64,000 nucleotides of DNA from Ligula intestinalis (taxonomy: Eukaryota; Platyhelminthes; Cestoda; Diphyllobothriidea; Diphyllobothriidae). The notes beneath the pieces were generated by a model. The model was not told the origin of the DNA. It saw only the letters and a program-made list of their open reading frames with translations, and ran no database searches. Shown here in pieces: positions 10,735 to 21,475 of this stretch (position 1 is its first letter; the number at the start of each line of letters is the position of its first letter). A program made the translations under genes and the position numbers. Where the stretch lies: contig JAYGXS010000009.1 of assembly GCA_036362985.1 (NCBI GenBank), positions 8,505,135-8,569,134 of the forward strand, given 5' to 3'.

Positions 10735-11200
10735 ATATCATAAGGGGTTTACTAAGTTAAACCCTAGCAACTGCGATCTCTAGACCATGGTTCCTTATGA
10801 GAGAAGAATTCGGTGGAAGCCAGAATAGTAGGAATATTTTATTCTGTATACAGAAGAACGGCGAATAAGCAGGAAGAAGTTTGACTACGGAGAGCACAAC
10901 CTTCTGCTGGAGCAGCGTGGTCCTAAGTGACTAGAGCTTCAGGAATCACCAGAATGCCAGCGCATGCTTTGTTACGGCAGCCAATCACGTGGCTAATGTC
11001 TAGACTGGCGGTCGTGGCGTGACCCTGAGATGGACGAAGGCTGGCGTGCACGCGCGGTCACGGTGAGGCGTCTGTCAACGACAGTTAGCGCCTGATCCCA
11101 GACGGCAGTGGGCGTGCAGGCCTTGCAGGCCAAAGGCGCCATGCGTCAGTGGCTGATGGTTGGTGCCAAGTGGCTGCTAGGGGCCACTACAGGTCATTAT
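10735..11200 (+). repeat. Palindrome-ended interspersed repeat, copy 4
   Basis: It begins with a diverged palindrome at about 10738-10782 and runs through ACCATGGTTCCTTA and TATTCTGTATACAGAAGAACG. From about 10930 to 11195 it matches the reverse complement of 12000-12250 (for example GCATGCTTTGTTACGGCAGC and CAGGCCTTGCAGGCCAAAGG), so copies 4 and 6 are one subfamily in opposite orientations. Confidence 0.7.
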
Positions 11201-11274
11201 ACTCAAGGGTCTCTGGACGGGGACCGAAATTTGGTGTAAATATTTGGGCTGAAGTCCACCAGCCACTGCTGGAT

Positions 11275-11640
11275 TATCGCATCAGTTAAGGCTACTAAAG
11301 TTAACCCTAATGGCTGTGATCTTCCAGGAGAGGGGAAAAGGCCAAAGTGATAGGAAGAGTATATTCTGAGCACAAGTCCTTCCGCTAGTTCTGCTTGGCC
11401 CGAAGTGATGTCCAGCGGCAGCCACAGCATTAAGGTCTGTGTCCAGACGGTTTGAGGCCACCCTACTTATGAGGCTGGTTTAGTAAAGCGGGCATCTCAT
11501 TGGACGGATTGAGGTCACGGGGGTGCGCACATTTGCGCCTGGTCCCAAAGACACGACGTCAGTGATGAGTTAGCATGCGGCGGACATTCATGTGCGGCTG
11601 ATTATGGGTTCCAAGTAGCACTGGCGTCGACTTCGGGATA
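11275..11640 (+). repeat. Palindrome-ended interspersed repeat, copy 5
   Basis: It starts with a degraded palindromic end (CAGTTAAGGCTACTAAAGTTAACCCT). It ends with CATGCGGCGGAC...GGGTTCCAAGTAGC, a weak version of the tail of copy 4. No open frame. Divergence suggests an older insertion than copies 2, 8 and 9. Confidence 0.5.
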
Positions 11641-11999
11641 TCCACCTGATATTCCCACTGATGAGCCGAGCTAATCGCATCTATACCATGTAGTGGAAGG
11701 ATGTGAGCGACTCACGTGTGTCGGCCACTGCGTTTCCAGTGTGGCCAATAATTATATAAGTTATATTGTGGTGTACAGATAGCAATGCTGCCTGGTTTCC
11801 TTGTCCGACATCCACTGTCTCTATGTGTCTTCGCAGGCGGCTGTTTCCGATTCACTGACCTGAAAACCCTTGACCGAACTCATCGCGCGCACACACGCGT
11901 CCAAACCAGCCGTGGCTGCCTCGGGACTATTGGAACACGCCAGCCCTCAGCCAACTCAGCAGGCGCCTCTACACACTATACTCCCTCAAGCCGTGCAAC

Positions 12000-12444
12000 C
12001 TATAGTGGCCCCTAGCAGCCACTTGGAACCCAGGATCATCCGCTGACGCATGGCGCCTTTGGCCTGCAAGGCCTGCGCGCCCACTGCCGCCTGGAGGTCA
12101 GGCGCTAACTGTCGTTGACGACGTGTGCACACTAGCCTCCGCCCATCTCAGGGTCGTGCCATGACCACTAGTCTAGGCATTAGCCGCGTGATTGGCTGTC
12201 GTAACAAAGCATGCACCGACATTCCGGTGATTCCCGAGGTTCCCATCACTCCAGAATTGATGCCCTCGCAGCCGTACTGCAGTCATCCGAGAGTCAAAAC
12301 TCTTTCAATATATTCTCCTATGCTTTTGTGCAGAATGCAGTTTTCCTAACACGGTCCTTCCCACCGTCTTCTCTCTTATCGCCTAAGGAACCATGGTCTG
12401 AAGATCGCAGATGCTAGGGTTTAAATTACTTAACTCCCTGCGAT
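12000..12444 (-). repeat. Palindrome-ended interspersed repeat, copy 6
   Basis: The palindrome is at 12404-12444 (ATCGCAG ... TTTAAATTACTTAA ... CTGCGAT). The remainder is the reverse complement of copy 4, so 10735-12444 as a whole is a large imperfect inverted arrangement with about 0.8 kb of other sequence in the middle. Non-coding. Confidence 0.7.
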
Positions 12445-13262
12445 AAACCCACCAATCGTACAGCACTTGAACTCGCTTCGCAATCAGGTGAAAGCAGCTA
12501 CCATCTCTCTGACACGCACACAGACATTCAGACACTTTTGGGCAAGACTGGACACAGTCAACACCAGCCCTGGATTTTCCAGCTGCCACTGCTGCCTAGG
12601 ACGTCAACCTAGGGTTCTGTGCACCATAAATCCCTCATTCCGGTAACTTCTGCCTTTTACCAATAACCTGGCATTCGATTTGATGATTGTAATGCTCCGA
12701 GAAAAAATACTTCTTAGACGCTACTATACTACTGACTGCTTATTGGCAGCTCGTGAATATTAAGCGCCGTTATCTCGCAGTGGTTGACGGGCTTTAGTGC
12801 CCAGCTTTTTACATCACATTTTGGTCTGCGCCTGCAGACCCTGGCATATATAATGATCTGCACAAAGTTCTAAATTAATTTCTGGTGAAATTTAAAAGCA
12901 ACACGTCTGCTCCTCCTCTCAGAATAGAACCTGACTCTGCTTACTCTACAGGCAAATGCTGCAGGCGTTATCCAGTATATTAACCATTTAAAATGACACA
13001 AATAGGCGGAAAAAAGGGAGAACGAACCTATCCGGTCCTGAATAGCCTGGCATAATTTTAACTGGACTAGGGAAACTTGCAGCGGTGCCACGGTTCCAAC
13101 GTTCTAGTCCTGGGCGTTTGTGCCAGCCTGCGCTGTGAAGGACCGCTTGAAATCGGATCACTTCGTTAAGCCGCACTCCCTGTATGCTGGGCAGATAGTT
13201 TTGTTGACAGCCATAGCAAGCCTGCAGCCGACGCCCCAACTTTGGCGTCTTTGTTCAAGGTT
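12445..13262. other. Unassigned; includes short repeat J
   Basis: No gene recognised. The stretch 12608-12740 (TGTGCACCATAAATCCCTC, then ATTCGATTTGATGATTGT, then TTCTTAGACGCTAC) is related to 14248-14330 and in part to 15605-15660. A short, unnamed repeat therefore recurs three times next to copies of the palindrome-ended family. Confidence 0.35.
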
Positions 13263-13264
13263 AG

Positions 13265-13600
13265 CTTATAGGAGTTAAGGCTATCACGATTAACCCTAAC
13301 AACTACAATTTTCCAGACCCTGGTTCCTTACGAGATAGGAAAAGACTTGGGAAGGCAGAGTAGACGGAACAGTGTATTTTTTACAGGAGGGATAAATGGA
13401 AGGTTGCCAATAGGTCTTGCAGGGCGTAGGACCACGAGACCCGTAGGACAGGGCGGCATCGCCAGCCGCGACGCACCTGAGTGGAATCCCAAGTCAGGTC
13501 TTAGCAAAAATCAGGCCAGAAGACAGGGACAGAGCGCGTTCATTGGCAAAGTCAGCCTGTGATTGGTTGCCTTGGCGCAAGGCTGACAAGGCGAGACTGG
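13265..13600 (+). repeat. Palindrome-ended interspersed repeat, copy 7
   Basis: A diverged palindrome end (AGTTAAGGCTATCACGATTAACCCT) is followed by CCAGACCCTGGTTCC, the family equivalent of CAGACCATGGTTAC. Later it reads ATCAGGCCAGAAGACAGGGACAG. A lower-identity, older copy. Confidence 0.5.
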
Positions 13601-13792
13601 ATGTGTTCGTAAGTGGCTCAGACCATTAAGCGAGAACGGGCAGGGGGTGCTGGGACTTAGCACCTGACCTAAAATATGATTCCACCAGCAATTCTACTAA
13701 AACGGCTGCCATCACTGCCTCACAAATTCTCTCTCAGGCCCGATGGGGCGCAGTCAACACTAGCCCTGCCTTCGTCAATGGCCACTGCTCTT

Positions 13793-14235
13793 ATCGCAGG
13801 GGGTTAAGTAAGTTAAACACAAACAACTGCGATCTTCAGACCATGGTTACTTAGTAGAGAAGAAGTCTTGGGAAGGCCAGAGAAGAAGGAACAGTATATT
13901 CTGTACACAGAGGACCGGAGAATAGGTGGAAAAAATCAGACTATGGAACACACGACCAGCCAGGAGAGCCAGTCGGGTTCAAGTACCACGTTGACAGCAG
14001 TCAGGCCAGTAGACAGAGAGAGAGCGTTCATTCGGCTGGATCGGCCTTGAAGATTTTTGGCCGGACAGATAGATTGCGTCGGGAACGCGGGCAAGCTTGC
14101 TATTCTTCGCCGTTCCAAAAGGCATATGTGCACGAACTGTGATTGTCTGATCCAGGCGTCGAGACTAGCGTCTGTGAGCCTTCAGGAAAGTTCACTTCGA
14201 CTCAAGCTCATCACAACACTCTCTGAGGCAGTAGC
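13793..14235 (+). repeat. Palindrome-ended interspersed repeat, copy 8
   Basis: The palindrome is at 13793-13833. All family landmarks are present: CTTCAGACCATGGTTACTTA, TATTCTGTACACAGAGGACC, GACAGCAGTCAGGCCAGTAG and TCGGCCTTGAAG. Near the far end is a caps motif, CACTTCGACTCAAGCTCATC. One of the best preserved copies, suitable as a reference for the family. Confidence 0.8.
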
Positions 14236-14389
14236 TGGGAGATCTGTGCACAATAAATCCCTCTCTCAGAGGTGCCTTCTGTCTTTTCCAAGAGCCCGGG
14301 ATTCGACCTAATGATTGTGCTTAGGTTTGCAAAAGTCAGAATTCCAGACTAAGAATCATAGATCATGTTTTTCTCACCGGAATGCGTTT

Positions 14390-15066
14390 TTTGGTTTGCT
14401 GACGTTTCGGACAGCTGGGTCGGCTGTACTTTGTTGAAGCTTCAACTGACTTTATCGATGAGCAATTTAAAGTTGTAACTGCAAGTGTTGGCCTTGAACT
14501 GATCGTTTTTTTTCGTTCACTGCTTGGCCCTCCATGTGGATTTTGGCACAACTTGACGGCAGTAAGTGTTGTGTTTCGTCCCTACGATAGAGGATGCTGG
14601 TATTCCTGCGCCCACTTCCGGTGGTTTCATCACAGGTCCGTCTTTGTTTGCAAATCCCAAGTTCGGTTTGACCTGGTCCTGTTCTTTACTCGCATAATGG
14701 CGTAGGACTTTGTAGGCCGCGAGGAGGTCCCGATGCCTGTTTACGGAGTTCTGATTACCATGCCTCAAGTGTCAATCTTTCCGCTTTTTGAGCTCCCCGG
14801 CCTACGATGGTCGCTCCTTGAATATCGAAGTTGTGGCCAGTCTCTGCGATATGTGCTGCAAGCTCTGAGTTATGGTTACTTTCCGGGCTGCCACTTTCTG
14901 TTCGTTTTGATGGGTCTGCAAGTTGCGCCCTGTTTCTCGCCCGTAATTACAGTCTCCATCGTTGTAGACCACTGCAGAGGTTTCAGAAGGGCGCAGTCTG
15001 TCTTTAGGTTGCATCACTCGGCGGCATATTATCGCCTGACGTCGATGGACCATGCCTACTCCAGCG
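14390..15066 (-). mobile_element. Decayed Penelope-like element remnant
   Basis: The minus strand gives RRVMQPKDRLRPSETSAVVY, followed by YGRETGRNLQT. This is the GIY-YIG endonuclease region of Penelope-like elements (typically ...VVYxIxC...YVGETGR...); the first cysteine-bearing part is garbled. Downstream (14517-14768 minus) the endonuclease's remaining region is frameshifted. At the 3' side (about 14398) is GACGTTTCGGACAGC, whose complement CGAAACGTCAGC matches the end of the hammerhead-like motif in the element at 25031. No RT domain survives. Confidence 0.65.
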
Positions 15067-15075
15067 GGTTGTAAT

Positions 15076-15530
15076 ATCGCAGGGGTTTCAGTTACTTAAA
15101 CCTTAGCAACTGCGATCTTCAGACCATGGTTACTTAGTAGAGAAGAAGTCTTGGGAAGGCTAGCATAGTAGGATTGGTATATTGTGTACACAGGGGAACG
15201 AAGAATAGATGGAAAGAAATTTCCCTTGGAGATCATACGACCAGCCCGGAGGCCGGGCGGGTCCAAATGCCAATTCGACAGCAATCAGGCCAGTAGACAG
15301 AGAGAGCGCGTTCATTAGCTGGGTCGGCCTTGAAGGTTTTTGTCTAGACAGATAGAGAGAAAGAGAGAGAGAGAGAAATTCACGCGTGCAGGCTTGCTAT
15401 TCGTCACCGGCCTAGAACACAGGTTTTGCGGCAACCATGATTGGCTGATCCAAGTTTCGAGACTAGCGTCTCTGAGCCTTCGGGAAAGTTCACTTCGACG
15501 CGAGCTAGTCACAACAGTACCAGTCGACAG
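15076..15530 (+). repeat. Palindrome-ended interspersed repeat, copy 9
   Basis: The palindrome is at 15076-15116. The body has the CTTCAGACCATGGTTACTTA phrase, GACAGCAATCAGGCCAGTAG, and an AGAG-rich microsatellite expansion at about 15352-15377 not seen in other copies. It ends at CACTTCGACGCGAGCTAGTC. It lies directly against the Penelope remnant at 14390-15066. Confidence 0.8.
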
Positions 15531-16068
15531 ACTGCTTCGGAGGTTACTTTTATGTAGCGAATGCCCCCCCCCGCCCGCCCAGACAGAGCAGAACAGAACA
15601 GCTAACCAACAAACTCATTCCGGTGAGTAAAACATGCTCTATGACTGCTTAGACGCTACAAGCCCGAATTACAAGACAGGGGGGACAATTTGGTGAGGTA
15701 ACTGTGCCCGCATTTGTAGGCAGTCTCATGGTTAGCGCGACTGGCGAGCGAACGTATTCTTGTATGATATTTTTCGGCCAAACGGTTGATTAGCGGCCGC
15801 TGTCTGCGCCCCCGACACTCACATACACACCCATCAGACGGTGTTCACATGTGCACTGAGGCAGGCGTGTACATGACCACGCTACTAGCCACGCTGTTTG
15901 CCGGAGAAGCCTTGCCTTATGAACAACAAAACAGCCGCTACAGCGCATGCACGTATTCGTCATGCACCTTCCAGCTGCCACCAACTTCTAGTCCACTGCA
16001 CCGCTTGTGTCCCCCAATTGTAAATTTCCGTCACTTTTAACTCGACCGAGGCGTGCATTAGAACGTCA
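15531..16068. other. Unassigned stretch
   Basis: Contains a C-rich run (about 15565-15580) and a fragment of short repeat J (15605-15660). No coding signal I can support. Confidence 0.3.
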
Positions 16069-16470
16069 ATCGCGGGGGATTAAGCAAGTTAAACCCTAGC
16101 AACTGCGATCTTCAGACCATGGTTACTTAGTAGAGAAGAAGTCAGTGACGGCCAGATTATAAGGAATAGTTTATTGCATCTACAGAGGAACGAAGAATAG
16201 ATGGAAAGAGTTTTGACCCCCGAGCACACGTCATTCCGCTGGAGCGCCGTGGTCCTAAGTCATGTCTGGTGGCAGAGGGTGGGGAAAAGGGACATGTTCT
16301 TAGTGATGCTTGGGCAGCCGCGAGTGTGTGTGTGTCCAAGTGGAAGTAGGTCAAGTCTCTGCAGGTCAGCGCGTCTGTAAGCGCTGACTGAGGTATTGGA
16401 CGACCTCGAGGCAGCTGGCCTTGAACAGTGTCGCTGGAAGAAGCAATTGAGGGCACGGCAAGCAGCGACC
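16069..16470 (+). repeat. Palindrome-ended interspersed repeat, copy 10 (variant 2)
   Basis: The palindrome at 16069-16109 is followed by the common 5' landmarks. After about 16220 the body switches to the variant-2 interior shared with 1180-1415 and 18055-18200: GCTTGGGCAGCCGCGAGTGT, then AAGTAGGTCAAGTCTCTGC, then CAGCGCGTCTGTAAGCGCTG. The same palindromic end joined to two different interiors suggests modular or recombinant subfamilies. Confidence 0.75.
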
Positions 16471-17540
16471 ACTGCACGTCCAGTAAACTACGGGTATCTG
16501 CCCCTTATACAGTTATTTCCACGCGAGCACTACATCTGAGGCTTGCTTTTAAACAGGTATAATGGCAGTGAACCTCTTAAAGGTCAGACGCATCTCTCGG
16601 TCCTGAACGATGGCCTGCACCGCGTCTTAGCTTGGTCGCTGACAAATGATCTTCCCCTGAATTTGTCATCCGAAGTTATTCGGGTGCGTTTTCTGATCAC
16701 GGCCCTCTCCCAGTCTTGAATCCTTCGATATTCTGCCCAACGAGGTTTCCTCTTTCCGGTACCTTACTGTTACTCGGACATCTAATCTTTCATTTTCACT
16801 TCATAATGGAACGCTCTTCATCAACAACTCGTAAACTCCTTTATCATAGTTGTCCTTTACGTTCATATCGCACTCCGAAAGCCCCGTTCTGGCGATTTAT
16901 AGATGTCGGCCTTCTTCCCCCCACATGCCTAACTGCTCTGTGGTTGTTTTTCTAGCTTTCCTTAAACAAGACTTGTTGATTTTTAAACTTACCCTTCTGA
17001 TGGTTTCTCTAGCTGCTGATGTTCCTTATGCTTTTTAGCTGTTATTATAATCTGACACTTTACAACGGCCAAGCAACTTACTACCTGCATTCTTGATGAA
17101 GTTTCCCATTCACTCCACTCTGAATTAATCACTGCGAAGTCGGAATATCAGCATTCTGTATTGCCACATCTAGCACATTGTTTCTCGTGTATCGGGACAG
17201 AAAACCTAAATTGATATTGGAACGGTCTCCATATTAGAGATTTATTTTCTGTAAACCTTTCAGATTCTTGCCTGTTTTGTCAATTTATCGTCTGGTCGTA
17301 GCGAATGGAAGCGTTTTTTGCTGACAATGTTGAATGCTATTAAAAAAGTAGAGCGCATTTCTCTCTCTAACTCTCACTCTAACAATTAATTTATTTATTG
17401 ACGCCCTATCATATACTGTTAGCTCCAACTGGCCATTAAATTTTGTTGGCCTTATACGGTACTTGTCCCTTATGTGATCATATGCCAAATTTAATAGGGC
17501 TAGCTAGTGTTTGATGCTCGGTAAGGCTAGAAGGGCCTGT
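16471..17540. other. Unassigned, pyrimidine-rich stretch
   Basis: The plus-strand frames at 16716-17038 lack recognisable motifs, and the composition (T/C-rich, ending A/T-rich near 17390) looks like decayed 3' untranslated sequence. I see no family match. Confidence 0.25.
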
Positions 17541-18040
17541 ATCGCAGGAGGGAAGCAAGTGAAACCCTGGTGACTGCGATCTCCAGGTCCACTTCCTTAG
17601 GGGAAGAGAAGTCATGAGAGACCAGAGTTTAGGAAGAGTATTTTTTGTGCAGAAGGAGGTGGAGAATAGGCACGAGAAAATTGACTGTCAAACCACCGCT
17701 CAACCGCAAGCCAGCGGACGGCGTCTGAAGTGATCTGTCTAAGGCAAAAACATCTAAGGCAAAAAGGTGGGAAGGGGGTGGGTAAACAAAGAGCCGGTGC
17801 TACCACGGCAGGGTTAGGTTCACCACATGCTCCAGTTGTTTACGTAGGTCAGGTTTAAACCGCCTTATGTATGCTGGAGGCAGCATACACGAGGCGGTTT
17901 AAACCTGACCTATGTAAACAACTGGAGCATGTGGTGAACCTAACCCTGCCGTGGTAGCACCGGCTCCTTGTCTGAAGTGATGTCTCCTCGGCAGTCGTCA
18001 CATGAGGTCTTGTGTGGCTGTGTAGTGGTTGCTGCCGGCC
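17541..18040 (+). repeat. Palindrome-ended interspersed repeat, copy 11, split by an insertion
   Basis: The palindrome is at 17541-17580. The body reads GCAAGCCAGCGGACGGCGTC up to TGAAGTGAT at 17734. It resumes at about 17982 with GTCTCCTCGGCAGTCGTCAC. The reverse complement of copy 1 (2940-3010) runs through this point without interruption, so the material at 17735-17969 is an insertion into this copy. Confidence 0.75.
17735..17969. mobile_element. 235-bp palindromic insertion with 12-bp target-site duplication
   Basis: The insertion is flanked by identical 12-bp direct repeats GTCTGAAGTGAT (17723-17734 and 17970-17981). Apart from about 50 bp at its left it consists of a palindrome at 17787-17970: two 90-nt arms, a 4-nt loop GAGG at 17877-17880, and about four mismatches. 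The right arm resembles the 3' part of the Penelope-like element at 18905 (compare 19797-19892: ACCTGACCTATGTAAAC and TGGAGCATGTGGT). It looks like two inverted copies of a Penelope terminal segment mobilised as a unit. The empty site is preserved in copy 1. Confidence 0.8.
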
Positions 18041-18054
18041 GACGCCCTCCATTA

Positions 18055-18443
18055 CTTCGTCCGGCGTCATTGTTCAAGGTCACCTGCCTCAAGGTCATAC
18101 AATACCTCAGTCAGCGCTTACAGACGCGCTGACCTGCAGAGACTTGACCTTCTTCCACTCGGATACACACACACACGTGCGTCTAGGTTCTCGCGGCTGC
18201 CCAAGCACCACTCGAATATGTCCTTTTTCCCCACCCTCGGCCGCCAGACATCACTTCGGATCATGCCGCTATAGCGGAAGGTCGTGCTCTCCGTAGTCAA
18301 CCTCCTTCCTTCTATTCTTCGTTCCTTTGCGTACTCAATATACTGTTCCTTCTATTCTGGCCTCCATTGACTTCTTGTCTACTAAGTAACCATGATCTGA
18401 AGATCGCAGTTGCAAGGGTTTAAATTACTTAACACGCTGCGAT
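18055..18443 (-). repeat. Palindrome-ended interspersed repeat, copy 12 (variant 2)
   Basis: The palindrome is at 18403-18443 (ATCGCAG ... TTTAAATTACTTAA ... CTGCGAT). The interior is the variant-2 type in reverse: CAGCGCTTACAGACGCGCTG, then GCAGAGACTTGACCTTCTTC. It lies head to tail against copy 11, giving opposed palindromic ends about 0.9 kb apart. Confidence 0.75.
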
Positions 18444-18469
18444 AGCTGTTCCAGAAGCCGAAAGCGGAA

Positions 18470-18904
18470 AACTTTCCGAAACTGCACTTCGACTTGAGCT
18501 AGTCACGACAGGCATTCACAAGTGCACTTCGTGTTGAGCTAGTCACTACAGACAGCGGTGACAGAGGATCCTGTGCGTTTATTGGTGAACAAGTCCAACT
18601 ATCGCCTTATTGGTGTGTGCGTGTGCCATTACCTGCGGGATGATGGGCATGTGGCGGGCCAGGTGCCGCGTCAGCCAAGGGACGGTGTGAGGCTTGGGCA
18701 GCCGCGAGCAGCTGGACGCACGTGGACGGTCAAATGTCTGCAGGTCAGCAAGTCTGAAACCGCGCTCGCCGCGAAGTCGCGTGTGACCTTGCAACAGTGG
18801 ACAGTGAACAAGGGCGCTGGACGCTGTCGGCCACAGATTCAACACCAGTGGTCGCACAACGACTGGGCTTGGCAAATAGTGACGTTTAAAGCATCTTTTC
18901 CCCG
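18470..18904 (+). repeat. Tandem cap motifs and remnant of palindrome-ended repeat
   Basis: At 18486-18548 the cap motif occurs twice (TGCACTTCGACTTGAGCTAG and TGCACTTCGTGTTGAGCTAG, each followed by TCAC). The following 350 bp contain GGTGTGTGCGTGTGCCATTA and CTTGGGCAGCCGCGAGCAG, which relate to the 1130-1250 sequence. This is a fragment with its palindrome missing. Confidence 0.5.
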
Positions 18905-19554
18905 GGTACAAATTTGAAGATGGCAAAAACAGCAGAATTTATTTGGATCCATTCATTTCGAGAGCGCCATTTATAAGAACAAAAAGTTTCCTCAAAATTG
19001 AACAAGATCACACTCTACAGACGACAGGCAGGTGATGTCTTCGCGATTGTCGACAATATCGAGGAAGCCGAAGAATCATTGTCTGCAATGAACAGTTTGC
19101 ATCCCAAGATTAAATTTACTATGGAACGGGAACCAGAAAACTAGCTTTCCTTCCTCGACGTTCACTTATCCAGACAGAAAGATGGATCCAGTACACAAAC
19201 AGTCTTCCAAAAGAATACTTGGAAATTTGTTATCTGAGTTTTGTTTCCATTCGATGGAAACGAAACTTGGTTTATATTCTTTTCCAGAAGATGAGAAAAA
19301 TCTGCTCTATGGACACATTGGATGCAGAATTGGCCTGTCTGAAAGATACTTTATCGAAGCGGGGATATCCAACTCAGTTTGCAGACAAACCTTCCGACAT
19401 AAAATGGCGGAACAGTCAGTTCAGAAAAGCATGTCTTCATATCCCTGCCCTTTACGGGTGACAATATTTAAATACCATCAAGAGACGCCTACTTAACGTC
19501 ATTTAAAGAATATACTATGCCGCTGAACTCATATATGGCAATCCAACTAAGCCA

Positions 19555-19665
19555 CTTACAACTGTGTGTATGAATTTAAATGCACTTGTGGATGCAAGTA
19601 CATAGGGCGAACGCAACGGTAATTGGCAGCCAGAGCCAAGGATCACTTGCCTAGTTGACTATTGA
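19555..19665 (+). pseudogene. GIY-YIG endonuclease core of Penelope-like element
   Basis: The frame carries CKYIGRTQR, the YIG half of the domain with the following arginine, preceded by the cysteine pair CTCGC characteristic of Penelope endonucleases. A stop follows TQR within the conserved block, so the domain is truncated. The enzyme would nick target DNA for priming. Confidence 0.65.
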
Positions 19666-20079
19666 AACACGAAAATATAACCCCTCGGTCTTCCATTACT
19701 GAACACTTGCTGGATACGGGACATTCTGTGGAATCTAAAACTTCTTTCCAAGTACTTGTTCGGGCATGAACAACTCGTACCTTGTTCTACCTGGAGGCAG
19801 CCTATATATGGTGGTCAAAACCTGACCTATGTAAACAGTTGGAGCATGTGGTTAATCTAATTTTGCCTTGGTAACATCCGGCTCCCTGATTATACATTTT
19901 TCCTCCTAAGTTGTTACCTCAGGTGTTTTTCCCTGTTATTTTTGCTGACCATAGCGTTTGAACTTCTCATGTTATTGATTAGCCACTTGGCCACTCCTTA
20001 TGATTTTGTGATTATATCGATTTTTCTGTACAAATTCATTGTGTATCTTCTCTTTGTGATTCACGTTAAGTAATGAGAG

Positions 20080-20135
20080 GCGGCAACTGAAGAGCTCTCT
20101 CGAAATGATATGGATCAAATAAATCACTTTTCTGC
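20080..20135 (+). ncRNA. Possible relic of a hammerhead ribozyme core
   Basis: Near the 3' end of the Penelope-like element the sequence reads ACTGAAGAGC, closely followed by TCTCGAAATG. A hammerhead needs CUGANGA and GAAA separated by helix II, and position 7 is tolerant. Here the intervening GCTCTCTC cannot form a good helix II. The related end at about 22070 has CTGATGA but lacks GAAA. Known biology (hammerheads in Penelope terminal repeats) makes a decayed ribozyme plausible, no more. Confidence 0.3.
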
Positions 20136-20164
20136 TATTGCCATATTTAAATTTCCGAAAATAT

Positions 20165-20312
20165 TTCCTTAGTCAACGCGTGGTCCGGCCTTGGAACTTG
20201 CTACCAAGCGAGACGGTTTCCGCTGACACAATTGCGGAATTTAAAAGAAGGCTCGATGTGATTTTATTTGACAAAAGGCGACTTTTACAACACCATTTCC
20301 TACTGCCAGCAC
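20165..20312 (+). pseudogene. 3' end of a LINE ORF2 (RT C-terminus)
   Basis: The frame reads SQRVVRPWNLLPSETVSADT, then IAEFKRRLD. This is the conserved LINE ending in which a W-N-x-LP motif is followed by a helix of the form F-K-R-x-L-D. It is a separate short fragment, not continuous with the E-family copy that starts about 150 bp downstream. Confidence 0.65.
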
Positions 20313-20558
20313 TGTGAACAACTTTTCTGGCTCTAGACCGTTTTCATTCTTTTCTGTGAAAATTCACTCGACATTCTGTCATGATATCATATGTGCTCCC
20401 CCCGACCGCACATTAACTGTTGTTTGCTTTACATTAATAGGGTCCTCAAGGGCATTGCTTGCCCGTAACCCTTTGTTTTATTTCAGTCATCCTGCCTCAC
20501 AATAAAAAAATCGATAATTGGGTGTGCCTATAATCCTTCGGGTAAATCAGGTAATGTA

Positions 20559-20879
20559 ATGCAGCTGTGTGAAATGTTTGAAAAAATTGCAGAGACTCAA
20601 TTCGATGTCAGAATAATTGTAGGTGATTTAAATCTGCCAGACATTGACTCGCATGCAAATACCTGTCCACCAAGATTTCAGAAATTGGTTGACACCATTT
20701 GCTTTTCAAACATGTCACAACTGGTCAGTTCAGTGACCAAAAATGACAACATATTAGATTTAATTTTTACAAATGATGGCCACCCTCTTTTTATGAATTT
20801 TCATCGTGATATTTTCACAAGTGACCACACCTTAATTCACTGTTGTTTTCCAGTCTCTCTTTCTAAAAGCCCGAGGTAA
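20559..20879 (+). pseudogene. APE-type endonuclease fragment, family E
   Basis: Visible motifs are VRIIVGDLNLPDIDSHA (the GDxN block), DNILDLIFTND and FTSDHTLIH (the SDH block). The tryptophan of the D-x-D-W pattern seen in the 62126 copy is a serine here (DIDSHA). The N-terminal catalytic E-T-W block is missing because of truncation. Confidence 0.8.
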
Positions 20880-21097
20880 AATGCAATAACCTTGACTTTT
20901 TTAACGTGAACCATGAATTAATAAATGATTTCGTAAGTACCCTAGATTGGCATAGCATATTTTCAACTGACGATCCCTACTTCTTCCAGGAGCTATTGCA
21001 AAACCTTACAGAAAATATTCAGGCTCTTATCGAACTTTAGATTTTTAAATTCAGCTTTTCTACTGTGCCACATTTCCTCCAAAATAGACTTTAGCAA

Positions 21098-21475
21098 TTG
21101 CGAAAACAACTTCGAGATACGTCTAATAGCTCTTTATCAGTTTACTTTAGAATAGCGCAAATATTTGAATTAGCGCTTAAAATAAGGCTTGCACGAGATA
21201 GGCGTAGAGAGGCCACAGAAAGTGATGCAAATTTTTCCAGATCTGTTGCTCAAGTCTTCCGTCTTCAGTCGTTGGCTAAGCTTCAGAAAGTCATTCCACC
21301 CTTACTCAATAGCACCAATCATTTTGTTACAGAGGATTTGTCGAAAGAAGCATTGCTAAATTCCTTTTTTGCCAAGTTCTTTACCATCGAAACTAGCCCC
21401 ATGCCTGTAATCCCTCTGATGTGTGATTCAAATCTCAGTACTCGTAATTTCTCACCCGCTTGTATTAAAAAATAA
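21098..21475 (+). pseudogene. EN-RT linker of LINE family E
   Basis: A 125-codon frame containing RIAQIFELALKIRLARDRRR, then EATESDANFSRSVAQVF. This is important as the uninterrupted reference for the site where family F joins family E at 63157: here EAT is followed by ESDANF, whereas there it is followed by foreign sequence. The frame ends at a stop before the RT. Confidence 0.8.

Larger units (their letters stand above)
18905..20155 (+). mobile_element. Degenerate Penelope-like element
   Basis: Across several broken frames the plus strand reads: RT motif C region GDVFAIVDNIEEAEESLSAM (about 19035), then LSFLDVHLSRQKDGS (about 19150), a typical Penelope continuation. Near 19570 it reads YEFKCTCGCKYIGRTQR, the GIY-YIG endonuclease core. 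Motif C has lost its first aspartate (AGDV in place of the usual V-D-D). Downstream are sequences shared with the palindrome at 17787 and an end region (19890-20155) related to 21940-22130. Stops and shifts make it inactive. Confidence 0.7.

Noticed and set aside
17787..17970. Palindrome as a rho-independent terminator or assembly artefact
   Set aside because: Eukaryotic context, no T-run, a 12-bp target-site duplication and an empty site in another copy argue for a real insertion.
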